64,000 nt of DNA from Pollenia angustigena (lineage: Eukaryota > Arthropoda > Insecta > Diptera > Polleniidae), in NCBI GenBank assembly GCA_930367215.1, contig OV884059.1:151898511-151962510 (forward strand). Reading direction: 5' to 3'. The notes under the pieces were generated by a model. It worked only from the letters and a program-made list of their open reading frames with translations, was not told the origin of the DNA and searched no databases. Below, piece after piece: positions 39,410 to 51,580 of this stretch (within the stretch, counting starts at the first letter, position 1; the number at the start of each line of letters is the position of its first letter). The position numbers were made by a program, and so were the translations under genes.

Positions 39410-40770
39410 AAATTCACTATATTCTTCTTAAATCTCGTATAAAGAGTATAATAATTAAGATGTTCTAAATTTTTTTTTATAATTTAATTCTTTTTCTTTC
39501 TCCTAACACGTTAATAAAAAGAATTAACTGTTAAATATAATAAATTAATGGATGCCAATCAAGTTTCTTCTAAAAAGTTTATTGTTCTTATATGCAAAAT
39601 AATTATCCAGAAAGAAGTAGTTATAGAAAAAAGCTACTAAATAATGAGTGAAAGAAGTTATTCATTTTGAAAAAGTCAGCGAAGTTTTTACTGGGTACTA
39701 AACCGATTTCCTGAAATGTTCACAGTATTTATCTGATTACCTGGCGCTTAACATGGGGTATCAATTTTCAAGTGGGCGCGGCACCTCCCAAACAATGACA
39801 ATAAAGATTTCTAATATTTGTAGTACTATAACAGAGAAAGTATTCCAATTTTGTACAAATGCTAAGATAATAATACACAACATCTTTCAAATAGTAGGTT
39901 TAATAGGAAAAGTAGGCATGGCACCTCTCATACGAATACACTTGAAATTTCAGTATATCTATAGAACGGATACTGTAAAAGCATTTAAATTTAGTACAAC
40001 TCAATCCACGAGATCTGTTTTACAAAAAAACTTTACTAATTTAATTTCGATGGGGGTAGCAAAGCGCACCTGGTTTAGCTCGTTTAAATATAAACATCGG
40101 AAACAAAAGTAATCTGGAAATTGCCAAATAAATTGTACAAACGGTTTGATAACAACAACAATATTTCTGTATGAATATAAAAGGTTTAAGATTTTCGTGC
40201 AACCATGCTTCCAACATTTTACATATCATTGATTAAACGGCTTTTTTTTGCCCTTAACAAACAAAACAATGTTGTACATAAAATTAATGTTAGAACAGTT
40301 AAAATAGTCAAAAAATTAGATTGAAAAAAGTATGTTCAGAACAGTTTAAAGAAGTTAGTTGAATTTTTACCTTAAATGGCCAAAATAGATTAGAAAGTAC
40401 CATAGGGTCACCAAACATTCAAAAGTGCCACAACTGGCCACATTTTGCATCCTTAAGCGGTACACATAAGGCACTTTATAAATTTTGTACTGTAGGCCCA
40501 TCATTGACCATTTGTCCCATACAAAACCATCTTGTTTATATAACTTTCAATCTTATATTTCTATATAGTATTCAGTACGTTGAAGTCTTATATGAATCTT
40601 TACCCCATAATAAAATTTTGTTCGGCTAGTCCATACTTCCCCATAGTTCCCAAATATGGAAATGTGTCTGTAAATAATTGACCTTTTACTTTTACTTTCT
40701 TACTTGTTTACAAAAATTAAATTGCATAAATGGCTTTAGTTTGTTAATATTGCGAAGGTACCCTAAAAGA
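39410..40770. other. repeat-rich intergenic DNA
   Basis: Contains GGGCGCGGCACCTCCC- and GGCATGGCACCTCTC-like phrases (39775-39930) typical of a decayed repeat family, and AT-rich filler. No gene supported. Confidence 0.4.
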
Positions 40771-40774
40771 ATAT

Positions 40775-41560
40775 CCATTTTTATACCAACACCACAATAG
40801 TGGAAAGGGTATTATGCATTTGTGCTGATGTGTGTAACGCCTTAAAATATTGGTCCTAGACTCACCTTAAAGTATACCGATCGACTTTTTTTTTGTTTTT
40901 TTTTTTTTTTTTTTAATTTTGTAATTCCCTATGCTAATCTGCAGGAAAGAAACCAGAGTCTCTGGCGGGAATCGAACCCGCAACCCCGGGGTTGATAGAC
41001 TAGCTCACTACTAGCTAGCCTACCGGGGCACTTAGAATCACTTTCTGACTCGAACTAACGATGTCCGTCCAGCTGGCAGGCTGGCTGGCTGTCCATGTAT
41101 CTTTGGTCGCAATTTTGAAGATAATTTGATAAAATTTGAGATGTAGGTTCTTATTGCCACAAGGACCAAGACTATTGAATCGTAGGACGACAAGAGAAAC
41201 TATCACACCGATTTTAATGAAATTTAAAACATACATAGAACCATATCTATATGGACACAAAAGGTATGCATTTTTCAAAAAATTTCTGGCTCTCAAACCG
41301 ATTTAAATGAAATTTAAAACAAAGAAAGATCCATATCTATATGGACACCTAAGCTATACAGTTTTTCAAAAATAGGACCACAAGGGTAGCTAGGGGGCAA
41401 TGTGTGCCTCTCAAAAACTTTTAAACCGATTATAATGAGTTTTATAAACATAGACAAATCCATATTTACATGGACACATAAGCATGATGTGTTGTTAAAT
41501 ACTGTGGTGTAGGGTATCATATGGTCGGGCTTGACCGACTATACTTTCTTAGTTGTTTTT
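40775..41560 (-). mobile_element. ATACCCACACCACA-type fly repeat, copy A
   Basis: Bounded by ATACCAACACCACAATAGTG on the left and the inverse ACTGTGGTGTAGGGTATCAT on the right, followed by GGTCGGGCTTGACCGACTAT. The interior (41190-41500) holds two to three ~125 bp tandem units with TTTTAATGAAATTTAAAACA. The same family occurs in the opposite orientation at 60425-61127. Peptides read from the units repeat too, so the short ORFs here are not genes. A SINE is inserted at 40885-41030. Confidence 0.65.
40885..41030 (-). mobile_element. tRNA-derived SINE insertion
   Basis: On the - strand it starts at 41030 with a tRNA-like head of about 72 bases. There is an A-box-like TAGGCTAGCTAG just inside and a B box GGTTCGATTCC at 40978-40968, with a CGGG(T)TCGA...CCCG T-arm that pairs. 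A short unrelated body (~45 bases) and a ~30 base poly(A) tail (T run at 40885-40914) follow. A head, body and poly(A) layout is that of a tRNA SINE. The acceptor arm is not intact enough for a working tRNA. Confidence 0.75.
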
Positions 41561-42907
41561 TATGACAATACAAATATTTTTAACGCAAATCCTAATTTTC
41601 ACGAAACAATTATTTTCAACATCAAAGTTCAGATTTCAACTCCAAAATTCGATGTGTGAACTTAAAATCGAATAAAAAAAAGTTACAAATAAAATTGTTA
41701 TTGTTTTATTCAAAATTGCACTACCACTAAAATATTTACATTCCCCTATTTTCAATATTTTTTTAAAAATTAACATGCATATGGGAATGTGTTCTTTTGA
41801 ATAAATATTATTTTGAGCAGAAAAGCACCCATTAATTTAAAAAAAAAAATTGTTAATTAAAAGAAACTCCTTTTACATATTTTTCTTCATTCCTAACTTA
41901 CAATTTTATCAGAAAGCAGTTCTTCTTCAGTAATACAATTACGCCTGAAGCCTTCTTATAAAAGATAAAAAAAAACATGCTTTAATAATTATTTTTTTTT
42001 TTTTAATATTTACCCCAGATATTGAACAATTAAAAGAAAACAGACGACTCAACGATGGACAATTAAATTTTCTCTGTCATCATTAGATGTTTCATTAGTT
42101 AAACTTGTGTCATTTTAATTGGATTGTTGATGGGGAAGAAGACGTTAGAGTTATTTTTGCTCTGATAGACATCCTGGTGATGTTTGATAACTTTGTGTCT
42201 CGTAATGTCTTGGAAAAAAGTTTAAAGTTGTTACAATTACATTAACGACGACAGTTTACTCCAGAGAGAAAGGAAAAGATATTTTTCTATTTGCATTTGT
42301 TGCTTCCAGGTGCAAACGTATAAAAACAAAAAGGACATTATGATTTTATAGAGTTGAACAATTGAGGAGATAAACATGGAAGAAAATGTAAAAGGAAACG
42401 GTAACTTAAAGATGATCAACCGGGATGATGGTGATTGTTGGTTGACTGCAAGTGAAGCAATTAAAGTTGTAAGTATTAACGAGAAATTAGTTCCAGAGAC
42501 TTCTATAAGGGAAAATGTCTTCCGGTCATGGAAAGAAACTTTTTTGTGGGAGCTGGTTATAGAAAGATTTCTTTTTTTTTTTTCATTTTATATAAATAAA
42601 ATCATCATAATGATAATTAAAATGCAGATACAAGACACTTGCATAAAAATTTGATGTCAGAGAGGAAAAATATGTATCAAGAGAGCTTAAAATAAAAAAA
42701 TACTTAAAACAAATACGGGCATTTCCCCAGAATGGTTTGCCAGGATGAAAAAATAAAATGTTGATAATCATCGTCTTTTATTGTTTATTATTAAAAAACA
42801 GTCTATGTTTTTATAAAAGAATGGTTTCATAGGATATCTCAGCTGTTTTACTTGAGGAAACTGCGCTAGAAACTGGAAAATTGTATAGATTATTTTTAAG
42901 CTACTTC
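41561..42907. other. AT-rich intergenic DNA
   Basis: No gene, paired ends or RNA recognised. A 92-codon + ORF near 42376 is not supported by any motif. Confidence 0.4.
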
Positions 42908-42909
42908 TA

Positions 42910-43627
42910 CACTGATAGAAAAGGCTAACGATGATGTATTTTGACATCAATACTATGACAAGTGTCTTCGTTTTGACCCCATGACACTTTTCATCATGGT
43001 GATGTCAATCTTAACATCACATGGCCAAAGTGTCATCAGGGTCAAAATGAAATTATGTCATCAATGGGATAACCCATCGGCACTACGAACATGTCCTCAG
43101 TGCGATGACGCATTAACATCGGAGAAAGGACACATAAGCATAAATTTTATGACAGTTTCAGTCAAAGTCATTGGAATTTACTTAAGTCAAAGCGAGAGAA
43201 TAATTTTATTTACTTACCCGTTACATACGTTTGTTTCACGTTTGTTGAATTACGACCTTTATTTACAGCAGAACTCTCAATACTAAGACACCAGTACCAT
43301 GCCCTCCATATGGTTTTCGTAATCATTCTACTTTAAAAATTTGATGTATTTAACTAAATAATTTACAAAAATAGAATAAAGGAATTTTTGCTTCTTATAA
43401 TACATTGTAAGCATGAAAATAATGTTAATAATATACAAAATGTGGCATCGAATTGATGTCACTATAGTCATAAAATAGATGACACGAAAAAATTAAAAAT
43501 TGTACGAAGACGTTTGTCATTGGATTGATGTTATTTTTTGCATCATTGATGCCATTTGATGTAACATTGATGTCACAATTCTGATGTTAGGGCAACATCA
43601 ATATGAAGATGCATTTTTCTATCAGTG
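42910..43627. mobile_element. TA-flanked MITE with CACTGATAGAAAA ends
   Basis: Left end CACTGATAGAAAA, right end inverse TTTTCTATCAGTG, each flanked by TA. Both arms carry many GATGTCA/TGACATC phrases that would let the ends fold further. The core at about 43190-43400 is the same as in the element at 4379-5036 although the termini differ. It is non-coding. Confidence 0.7.
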
Positions 43628-43629
43628 TA

Positions 43630-44667
43630 AAGACATTATTATAAACTCATTTTACATGCAAATAATATGTGATGTTTACACTCTTCTTCATAATCTCTCC
43701 ATTTCAATAAATTGTAAAAGGAGTTTTAAGTTTTTTTGTTAAGGAAATTTGAAGATATTTATGGGAAAATGTATGGTGATAATAATAAAAAAAAAAACAT
43801 ACGGAAAAATCGTATGTTCTCAACCGCTACTTAAGCATTTAAACAAAAACCAAGAGAGATATTTTGTTTTGTAAATACTGAATAGAGACCTAAATTAATA
43901 CACTTTTAAAATAAATTAATCCCTTTTGAATATTCCGTTCCATTTTGCAGATTTTCAAATTTCACTACTGCCGAAAAGTTGACTTCTATTTAGCGTACGT
44001 TCTTGACCACATGTTTATAACTATCATTATAAAAACTTAAATCGATGAAATCCATCTTTTGCACTAAACATGGCGGTACCTTAATGCTGCCGAATCGCAA
44101 AGCAACGCTAGGAAAATTTATTATTTGTATAGGTACATCAAAAGCGTACGAACGAACCCACACCGCAATGCGATGGAACTGATGAGCGTAACACATAGAC
44201 ATATTGGTGCCTAGACACAGCTTTTAGTCTACCGATTGACACAGAATCTTTTTCTAAGTCGATCTAACGATGAAAGTCCAAAAAAAGGTCGCAATTTTAA
44301 AGATTACTTGATGAAATTTGGTGCACACGTTTTAATTGTTATACGGACGAAGCCTAATTGAAAATGATGAAAAAAATAGGTCCATAATTGCACATGGCCC
44401 CCATACAAACATCTTTCCTGAATAGATTCTTTCTATCGATAAACTATCTTATCAGGTTGGTGTAAAATTTAGTACAAAAACACTTTATTGCTACCTAAAT
44501 CATCATACCAATAATAATTTTTTAAATCGGTTTATATTCGACTATTTCATAGACTTTTTTGTGACACTGTATGTTTTCTTTGTTGTTGCCTATCTTAGAA
44601 ATTTACTAATTATTGCTGTATTTATTAAAAAGATTTGTGTTCCTTGAGAGCTAAAGCATGTTATTAA
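43630..44667. other. intergenic DNA with decayed repeat fragments
   Basis: 44240-44560 resembles the interior of the ATACCCACACCACA repeat family (GTCGATCTAACGATG, GGTCGCAATTTTAAAGAT). Otherwise nothing recognised. Confidence 0.4.
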
Positions 44668-44959
44668 TGCCCCTTTTGCGGTTCTCCACTCAACTCAGTT
44701 TGGTAGTGTGAGAGCAAACCCAACTTATACACAACCAAACTCATTTTAGATATTGTGATACCCAACTGTTTTTAGTTGAGTTTGCTATAAAGTTGCCAAC
44801 TTCAAATATCACATTTGACAAGTGAAAATTTTATAAAATTAAATAATTTTTTTAAGCTTAAAGTGTTTTTAACTGTTGTGTCGAATAAAAAGTATTTATA
44901 ATGGATATAAGTGTCGATTTATTTTATGATGATGAAAAGGAAAACTCTTGTATAGATGC

Positions 44960-46761
44960 TAGGGTATTCATTTAATCGACCTTTTGCTTTAATCGGTTAA
45001 TCGCGCGATTAATTAACCGAGGTTTTGGTTTAATCGGTTAATAATCGGTTAACCCGAATCAACCCAGAATTTTTTTTTCAGAAATATTTAATAGGGCGGA
45101 TATATAGGTCCTCTAGAGTACAAAGGTGCAATTTTTTTTTCTCTTCGATGTTTTGTATCTCGAGATATAGGGTGTGACCATATGGTCACTTTGGGTACGA
45201 TTAAGAATAATTGTGTTCGTTCAAAGAAGAAAAAATAAAGCAAAATTTTTTATACATTTTATTATTTATTTATTTATTTATATGTCAAATTGGGTATGAT
45301 AATTAATAAAGCATTTGACGCAGATCCCAACATCGCATTTTGAGCATTCAGTGCGTCCAACAGAAGTACAGTTGTCGGCTGCACAACGTCTTCTTTTTGC
45401 ACACGGGCGAACCAGGTGATCTTTTCTATCATAGCGCAAAGTTTCTTGTAAAGATTCCCGGATATTTCTTTTGCGAGGGCCAAGGGATTTTGGATTTTCT
45501 CCAAAATGTTTGCAGTAATAAAGAGCAATCTGTCGTCTAAACTGTAGTTGTGGCATATCAGGATTAGCCGAGCGGTGTAGTTGCCATGCGTTATGTAGCG
45601 AAACATCAACCAGCCATGTGAATATGCTGCTCCACCACTTTTTTCCTCTGACTCCAATTCTGTACATGTTGACGTTCTGATCCATTCGGTCTACACCACC
45701 CATAAAGTTATTATATTCTTTAACTACGCATGGTTGTTCAACATTAATTTTTTTCTTTTGTTCTCTACAATACCGTTCCACATTCCAAATAGGACTTCTT
45801 CCATATACACTCGATGCTATATTTACAACAGTGTTGTCATTCCACTTTGTTAACACAATATCGGTCTCCTTCACTTTAATGGATTCTACATAGCCTCGTG
45901 CTTTCTTCTGTATGATTTTTTTGTCTGCAATGGGGCAATTTTTGGGTATACGATTTTCATGATTGTTTTTGATCGGTTAACCGATTAATAAAGTTTTTTT
46001 ATAAATTGAGTAATTTCAGCATATTTTTTTGGAGTTTATAAGTAAAAAAAAAACAATAACATAGGTACGAAACATAACAATTCTTGAACTAAAACGAGCA
46101 AGCAAAAAAAAAACAATTCATTAATGCACAAGGTGTGGTATCAAGTCATATCATCATAATATCCTAAACAAAATTTAAAATTGTTTAAAGTAAATATTGT
46201 TTTGTTTCAAACAAAATTTAAATTGTAATTCTGTGTTCATTGATTCGTCATAACTGCATAGTAGAAATCTAAATTATAAGCGGTATCTTACAACAGTCAT
46301 ATCATTAGCTTAATATACAAACCTGCTAATTCACTTTGAGCACATTTTACATGAGAGAAAAAAACTTTTTATTAGTTATTTTAATAGTTAAAGGACATCT
46401 TATAAAATAATCTTTTAGAAAAGTAATTTGGTTTAAATGTTTAGGATAAAAGCGATTCTTTTCTTTAGTTTTGACAAAAGTTGACTTGGAAAAACTTATT
46501 TCACTTATCGTAGATGAATATCTAATTTCTCAGGATTTCTCTAAACATATAAAATACTCCATTATGCCATTAGAGTTTTTTAAAATTTTTAACACTTCTC
46601 ATTGTTTCGGTTAATTCTGTTAAAAGACTGATATGAGAATATATGAGAAGAAACAAATAACTAAACACATACATATAAAAAGTACGGGAAACAAAAAATA
46701 TGTGTTGGCAATCAAATATTTAACCCATTGACGGTTGACGGTTAACCGAATGAAAACCCTA
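44960..46761. mobile_element. hAT-like element carrying a piggyBac fragment
   Basis: Ends TAGGGTATTCATT and, inverted, TAGGGTTTTCATTCGG. It is flanked by ATAGATGC on both sides (44952-44959 and 46762-46769), a perfect 8 bp duplication. Subterminal zones repeat AATCGGTTAA-type phrases. The interior holds a 5'-truncated piggyBac transposase on -, so the element is a composite. Confidence 0.75.
45278..45975 (-). pseudogene. piggyBac-type transposase, 3' part
   Basis: About 230 residues are open on -. They include VLTKWNDNTVVNIASS, NNFMGGVDRMDQN (the third catalytic Asp region of piggyBac DDE transposases), KKWWSSIFTWLVDVSLHNAW, and a C-terminal Cys-rich zinc-binding tail (RRRCAADNCTSVGRTECSKC). 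The frame stays open upstream to an in-frame TAA at about 45976, inside GGTTAACCGAT repeat sequence, so the N-terminal two thirds and the first catalytic residues are gone. It cannot act alone. The open frame suggests fairly recent truncation. Confidence 0.85.
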
Positions 46762-46859
46762 ATAGATGCGCTACGTACCAGAAGACAAATTCGTGTTGAT
46801 TCGAACCCTCTTGAACTTCCCAGTGTCAAGTAAGAACTTATAATAAGTAACGAAACTTT

Positions 46860-47340
46860 CTTGTGCCTGATGAGCTCCTCTTTTGGTTGGGGTAGCTGTT
46901 GGCAAATCTGTTGGTTGTATTATTTGTTTAACTGACTTAGTAAAATTTTCACCTGATGGTGGAATATTTTCAACACCAAATACTTGGCCGGACTTGCAAT
47001 ACAAGAGCTGTGAAACAGTATCCTCAATGCTATTAAATGGAACTTCTTGTGATAGGTCTCCCCCTGTCGCTTGAGTGTTTCTTATGTTGTTGGCAAGGTT
47101 TTTCTTTATACTTGAATCGCAGTGTTTCCAAACCTGTGCAAAGAATATGTATTATAATAAGATTAAGAAGATTATAGGTGTCTAAGAGAAGTTCTTGTCG
47201 TGGTCCCAAACTATTTAACTCCATTGCAAACTCTTCCCACAACTCCTTACATAAATTTTTGTTATACCAAACTTTGGTGTTTTCCGCGAGCAATTTCTAA
47301 GTTTCTCTCAATAAGCTGGACAAGACGCTCAAATTGAGCA
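46860..47340 (-). pseudogene. Myb/SANT-like Harbinger accessory protein, broken
   Basis: The reading enters on - near 47340 with NAQFERLVQLIERNLEIARG and shifts frame near 47290. It continues NKNLCKELWEEFAMELNSLGP, a Myb/SANT-like helix typical of the DNA-binding partner encoded by Harbinger elements. A further break is followed by GVENIPPSGENF near 46970. Two or more frameshifts make it a pseudogene. Confidence 0.65.
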
Positions 47341-47424
47341 TTCGTTTTTATTTTCAAACTGACAAACGTTTTTAAAAATAGCTAAAAAGTTATTACAAAA
47401 ATGATTTTCACCGATTTAAAAAAA

Positions 47425-48652
47425 AAAACAAGTTAGAGTGCTATATTCGGTTGTGCCGAATCTTTGATTGAATGTTTAAAGAGTAATATCTGAATGATGT
47501 TATTATTATCTTAAACTGTGACGATTTGTTATTAATTATGGTTTTAGGCGACTAAACTGTTTTCCGGTAGTAGGGTTTATATGGGGCCTAGGGTAAATTA
47601 TGGACCGATCATCACGAAATTTCACAGCGTCATTTCTAGTCCTTTAAAACTGTGATGTACCAATTACTGTTATGATAGCATTATAATTATGGTTTTAGGT
47701 GTACTAAACTGTTTTTTGCTATGGGGCCTAGGGTAATTTATGTACCGATCTTCACGAAATTTCACAGTATCATTTACAGTCCTATAAAACTGTGACGAGC
47801 CAAACTTTGTTATGATTTCATTATTTTTTACGGTTTTAGGCGTACTTAACTGTTTTCCGGGAGTAGGGTTTCTATGGGGCTTAGGGTAAATTATGTACCG
47901 ATCTTCATGACATTTCACAGTATCATTTATAGTACTATAAAACTGTGACGTACCAAATTTTGTTACGCTTGCGTTATTTTTTACGGTTTTAGGCGTACTA
48001 AACTGTTTTCCGGGAGTAGGGTTTATATGAGGCCTAAGGTAAATTATGGACCGATCGCCACGAAATTTCACAGTGTTATTTCTAGTCCTAAAAAACTGCG
48101 ACGTACCAAATGTTGTTACGCTAGAGTTATTTTTTACGGTTTTAGGCTACTAAACTGTTTTCCGGGAGTATTGTTTATATGGGGCTTAGGGTAAATTATG
48201 GACGGATCTTCACGAAATTTAACAGCGTGATTTCCAGTCAAATAAAACAAATTTTTGCAAAATCTTATCTCATTCCATGCCTTGTTCCAGCATTTATGTT
48301 ATTTTTTGTAACAAAATTATCAATTTTTTTAGGTGGTGGTTCCACATTTTCATTCATAGCTCTGGTCCTACTGAACCGATTTTGCTGGATTTCAATCCCA
48401 AACTGCTTAGGATAACTACAAGCAATTTGATATCCAGTTTTTTTAAATCTTTTGAGTTTTTCGAAAGTGAGCGTGTTTTCAACAGACGGACAGACGGACA
48501 GACAGACGGACATGGCTAAATCGACTTAAAATTACTCAAGGACCCAGAATATATATACTTTATGGGGTCTGAGATGAATAATACAAAAGTTTCACACGGA
48601 ATGACAAACTTAATATACCCTCTTCACAACTAATTGTGGTGGAGGGTATAAC
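47425..48652 (+). mobile_element. GTATATTCGG-type fly repeat with ~150 bp tandem units
   Basis: Begins ACAAGTTAGAGTGCTATATT and ends GTGGTGGAGGGTATAAC. Five units starting TTAGGCGTACTAAACTG lie at about 47544, 47695, 47836, 47988 and 48142. Near 48485 is a CAGACGGACAGACGGAC run followed by ATGGCTAAATCGACT. A 133-codon - strand ORF (47670-48071) is just the tandem units translated. Confidence 0.65.
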
Positions 48653-48837
48653 AATAAACTTTAACTGCCAATAACACAACTACTTTTTAGCGGTTGTGTG
48701 TATTTAACATTTTTGTCGACCAAACTTTTACAAAGTTGAAAACGGCAAAACCAACTGCCGGTTGAGTTGAGAATGGCAATGTGGATTTACCAAAGATAAC
48801 CAAATTGTAGCAAAAGTGGAGAGCCGCAATTGGGGCA

Positions 48838-50094
48838 TAAGTTTTTTCTTTATAAGGGCGTTTCGGTTTATTTCCTTTATAAAAAACTTTTGAGTTATTT
48901 TAATATCAAAATATATACAAGATCTTATGCAACTTCACAAATCTTATTGTAATTAATTATTACACGTATGTACCCAGTGGTCGAAATTCGACATGAAGAA
49001 AGCATTTTCATTTTTCGAGCATTTTTTTTTTAGTATTAGCGGATTAATTTGGCAAGGACCAACCTCCGGTACATACGTTATCTTCCACTCAAGTCTGTGA
49101 ATGTTAAATTTAGCTTGCAAGTTCAATAATATTCAAACAATCAGAAAGTACTAATTGAAAAACAAAAAGTACTAAAAAGTCTGCTCTTATAGTTTATTAA
49201 TCACTCTTCAACATGCTGAGGCCGAATTTTATGTTTCTATGTTCAGTATTGATAAAAATTCAAAATTGTACCAGTTATCGAATCCCTCTTACAGATTCTG
49301 ATTCACTCAGGACCTTGACTGTTTACTTTTATGTTTCTTGGTCCAATATTAACGGAAATTCAAAAAATGCCATTTGAATAACAAAAAAGTACCCTTTTAC
49401 AGATTCTCACCCACCCAGGGCATTGCGTGCTTAATTAATATTTCTTGGAGCACTATTAACGAAAATTCAAAGAGTTGCAATTGAAGAGCAAAAAAGTACC
49501 AACATTTTTCATCTTATAGGTTCTCATTCACTCAGGACCCTGCACATATAATTTTATGTTTCTAAATTCAATGTTAAAGAAAATTTTAAAATAACCACAT
49601 GCATCACTGCAAGCTCATAATTTAATACGATTACAGTATTATTCGGATATAAGAACATCTCATATAAGAACAAAACGCTTAAAAGAAACATTTTCAAAAC
49701 CACCATGTCCTTTTTGCGACTTTTCTAACAAAAAAGTTTTCATATAAGAAAAACGCTTATAAGAAAAAAACTGATAAAAGAACATTTTTCTTAAACACCA
49801 AAACCACAAAATGTATAAAAAAAGAATTTGTATAAGAAAATTCCAACGACATCATAGAATTTATGTAGTTTGCATGGAAGTTACATGCACAAAAGCGTAT
49901 ATGCCTTGAGGCGAAAAGTAGGTTTACTTTCTACTTTTGTATGCGTCACAAGCACCGTTCGAACAAATCAGCTGATTTTGACAAATTAAATTTTATTTTT
50001 ACTTGTGCTGCTGCTGCATAAAAAGCGTTGCATGTAACTTATAAAAGCATGCGCTGCGGGGAGGCGAAAACGCGTGTTATGGACCTCCAGCTTT
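48838..50094. other. intergenic DNA with a degenerate tandem repeat
   Basis: 49140-49590 contains three to four poorly conserved ~120 bp units with ATGTTTCTTGGTCCAATATT, CAAAAAAGTACC and GATTCTCATTCACTCAGGAC phrases. 49640-49800 is rich in ATAAGAA phrases. No gene. Confidence 0.45.
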
Positions 50095-50095
50095 A

Positions 50096-50238
50096 CATAG
50101 CGTCTTCACCTCACAATTTTTTGTCATACCAAACGTCAAACTTCATATTAAAAAAACGCTGACAAAAATTTTCGAGTTTTTTTTTATAAAGACTTTGACG
50201 TTTGGTATGACAAAAAATTGTCAGGTGAAGACGCTATG
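50096..50238. mobile_element. foldback MITE, copy 1, TTA flanked
   Basis: Arms CATAGCGTCTTCACCTCACA and inverse pair over about 45 bp with two or three mismatches, leaving a ~50 bp loop. Flanked by TTA. The same family as 50446-50589. Confidence 0.75.
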
Positions 50239-50445
50239 TTAGTTTTAGATGAGCGAGCTGGTACTCATAAGAAGCTTTGTGTTTATTGTCAATAAAAACA
50301 AAAGGTAAAATTTTAAAAGAAATACAAAACGGTATAAAAAGAAGCGAAATTGCAAAAAATATAATATTGGACTTTCAACGTTATCTAAAATAGTGAAAAA
50401 CTCTAAAGATAAAGACAATAATTATTTAAAAGTTAGAAATGTTAA

Positions 50446-50589
50446 CATGGGGTCTTCACCTGACAATTTTTCGTCATACCAAACGTCAAAGTCCATATAA
50501 AAACAACTTTAAAATTTTTGTCAGCGTTTTTCTTTTATATAAAGTTTGACGTTTATTATAACAAAAAATTATCAGGTGATGACACTATG
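50446..50589. mobile_element. foldback MITE, copy 2, TAA flanked
   Basis: Same arms as copy 1 with more mismatches (CATGGGGTCTTCACCTGACA / ATCAGGTGATGACACTATG). Flanked by TAA. The TWA target in both copies suggests a PIF/Harbinger enzyme. Confidence 0.7.
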
Positions 50590-50639
50590 TAACAAAAAAG
50601 AGACAGAAAACCAAAATATGAAAGTCTTATGGCCATAGC

Positions 50640-51224
50640 TACTTATATAAGAAATAAGTTTCTTATATAAAATAGTTATATATAAGAAAGAGACGCTTAT
50701 AAGAAACTTTTTTCCTGGATTTTTTAAGTTTCTTATATCCGATAAATACTGTATATGTAAATGTCAATACATAGAGAAAAATATTTTGTAAAACAAGTAC
50801 CAAAAATAGGAACGATTTTATCAAAATTATTTAATTTGTAAATGTAGTTTTTAGATAAGTTACGATTTTGGTTTAATGTTTATTTCTTTGTTTATTGGTT
50901 TAAAAAAGATGGGGTAAAAAAGAAGTTCAAAAATACAGGCTATACCCGGGCTGAATTCCAAGAAAGTACCAGACACCTATCCTTTTCTTAAGTGAATAGC
51001 TTTGCCGATTTGTATATAATCCGAAATCCCATAATTAAATCGTCGGCTGTAACTTAAAATTCTCTCTCATTTCTTTCTTTTTCTTTTGTTTTTATTTTCC
51101 TTTGTTTACAAAATGTATGAAACTTAATGAAAGTATGGCAGCATTGTTTGGAGAATAAGTGTCTAATGTGAGAGCACGAGAAAAAAACGTTTTTCGACAA
51201 ATTTGTATGTAAAATAGTATCGAA
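50640..51224. other. AT-rich intergenic DNA
   Basis: ATAAGAAAC phrases to about 50750, then nothing recognised up to the LINE target site. Confidence 0.4.
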
Positions 51225-51238
51225 TATATGGTCTCGAC
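51225..51238 (+). repeat. LINE target site duplication, left
   Basis: TATATGGTCTCGAC, repeated exactly at 56710-56723. Confidence 0.95.
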
Positions 51239-51580
51239 CCACCACTATTATGGATAACAATCTTGAAGCGATGTGGTGGCTTACGTCTTGGCTGTGGTTC
51301 GTGTCTTGATCCGGGCATTTTGCCAGCATCTGGTGATTCCCGAGATGAGGGCAGTGAACTTAAAGGCCTTGGCAACGAAAGGTTATCCATCCCCTAAACC
51401 GAGGTGTTATGCGACCCGTGCCTATCGGTTGGTTTGCAGTCAGGGGTTACCGACTGTATTATCACGGAGCTTTGCTGATACCTGGGCACCTCAGCAAATA
51501 GACTACGCCCTTACCGCGTTATCGGGGGCTATGACGTGGCGGACCTCCAGATCCCCTACACTCGTGGGACCAAAAACAAA
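51239..51580 (+). promoter_or_regulatory. LINE 5' region, internal promoter expected
   Basis: Non-coding 5' end of the LINE. By analogy with related elements an internal promoter should lie here. No specific motif was identified. Open frames before the ATG at 51581 start from non-ATG codons. Confidence 0.4.

Larger units (their letters stand above)
44901..46829 (+). pseudogene. Harbinger transposase first exon, split by insertion
   Basis: Coding parts are 44901-44959 and 46770-46829. When the inserted element and one copy of its 8 bp duplication are ignored, the frame is continuous from ATG through an RTRRQIR phrase and NPLELP, typical of the N-terminus of PIF/Harbinger transposases. It ends at a splice donor CAA|GTAAG. 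No downstream exon with the DDE residues is seen. Confidence 0.55.
44668..48837. mobile_element. PIF/Harbinger element, decayed and invaded
   Basis: Inverted ends TGCCCCTTTTGCGGTTCTCC and TGCCCCAATTGCGGCTCTCC, flanked by TAA on both sides (44665-44667, 48838-48840), the PIF/Harbinger signature. Inside are the first exon of a transposase-like gene (+) and, on -, a broken Myb/SANT-like partner gene: the two-gene layout of this superfamily. A hAT-like element interrupts the exon, and a tandem-repeat element occupies about 47425-48652. The catalytic part of the transposase is missing. Confidence 0.8.

Noticed and set aside
40960..41030. functional tRNA gene
   Set aside because: The T-arm and B box are good, but the acceptor and anticodon arms do not close properly, and the unit continues into a SINE body and poly(A).
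47670..48071. 133-codon - strand ORF with a repeating peptide
   Set aside because: The peptide repeats because the underlying ~150 bp tandem units repeat, and it contains no conserved domain.
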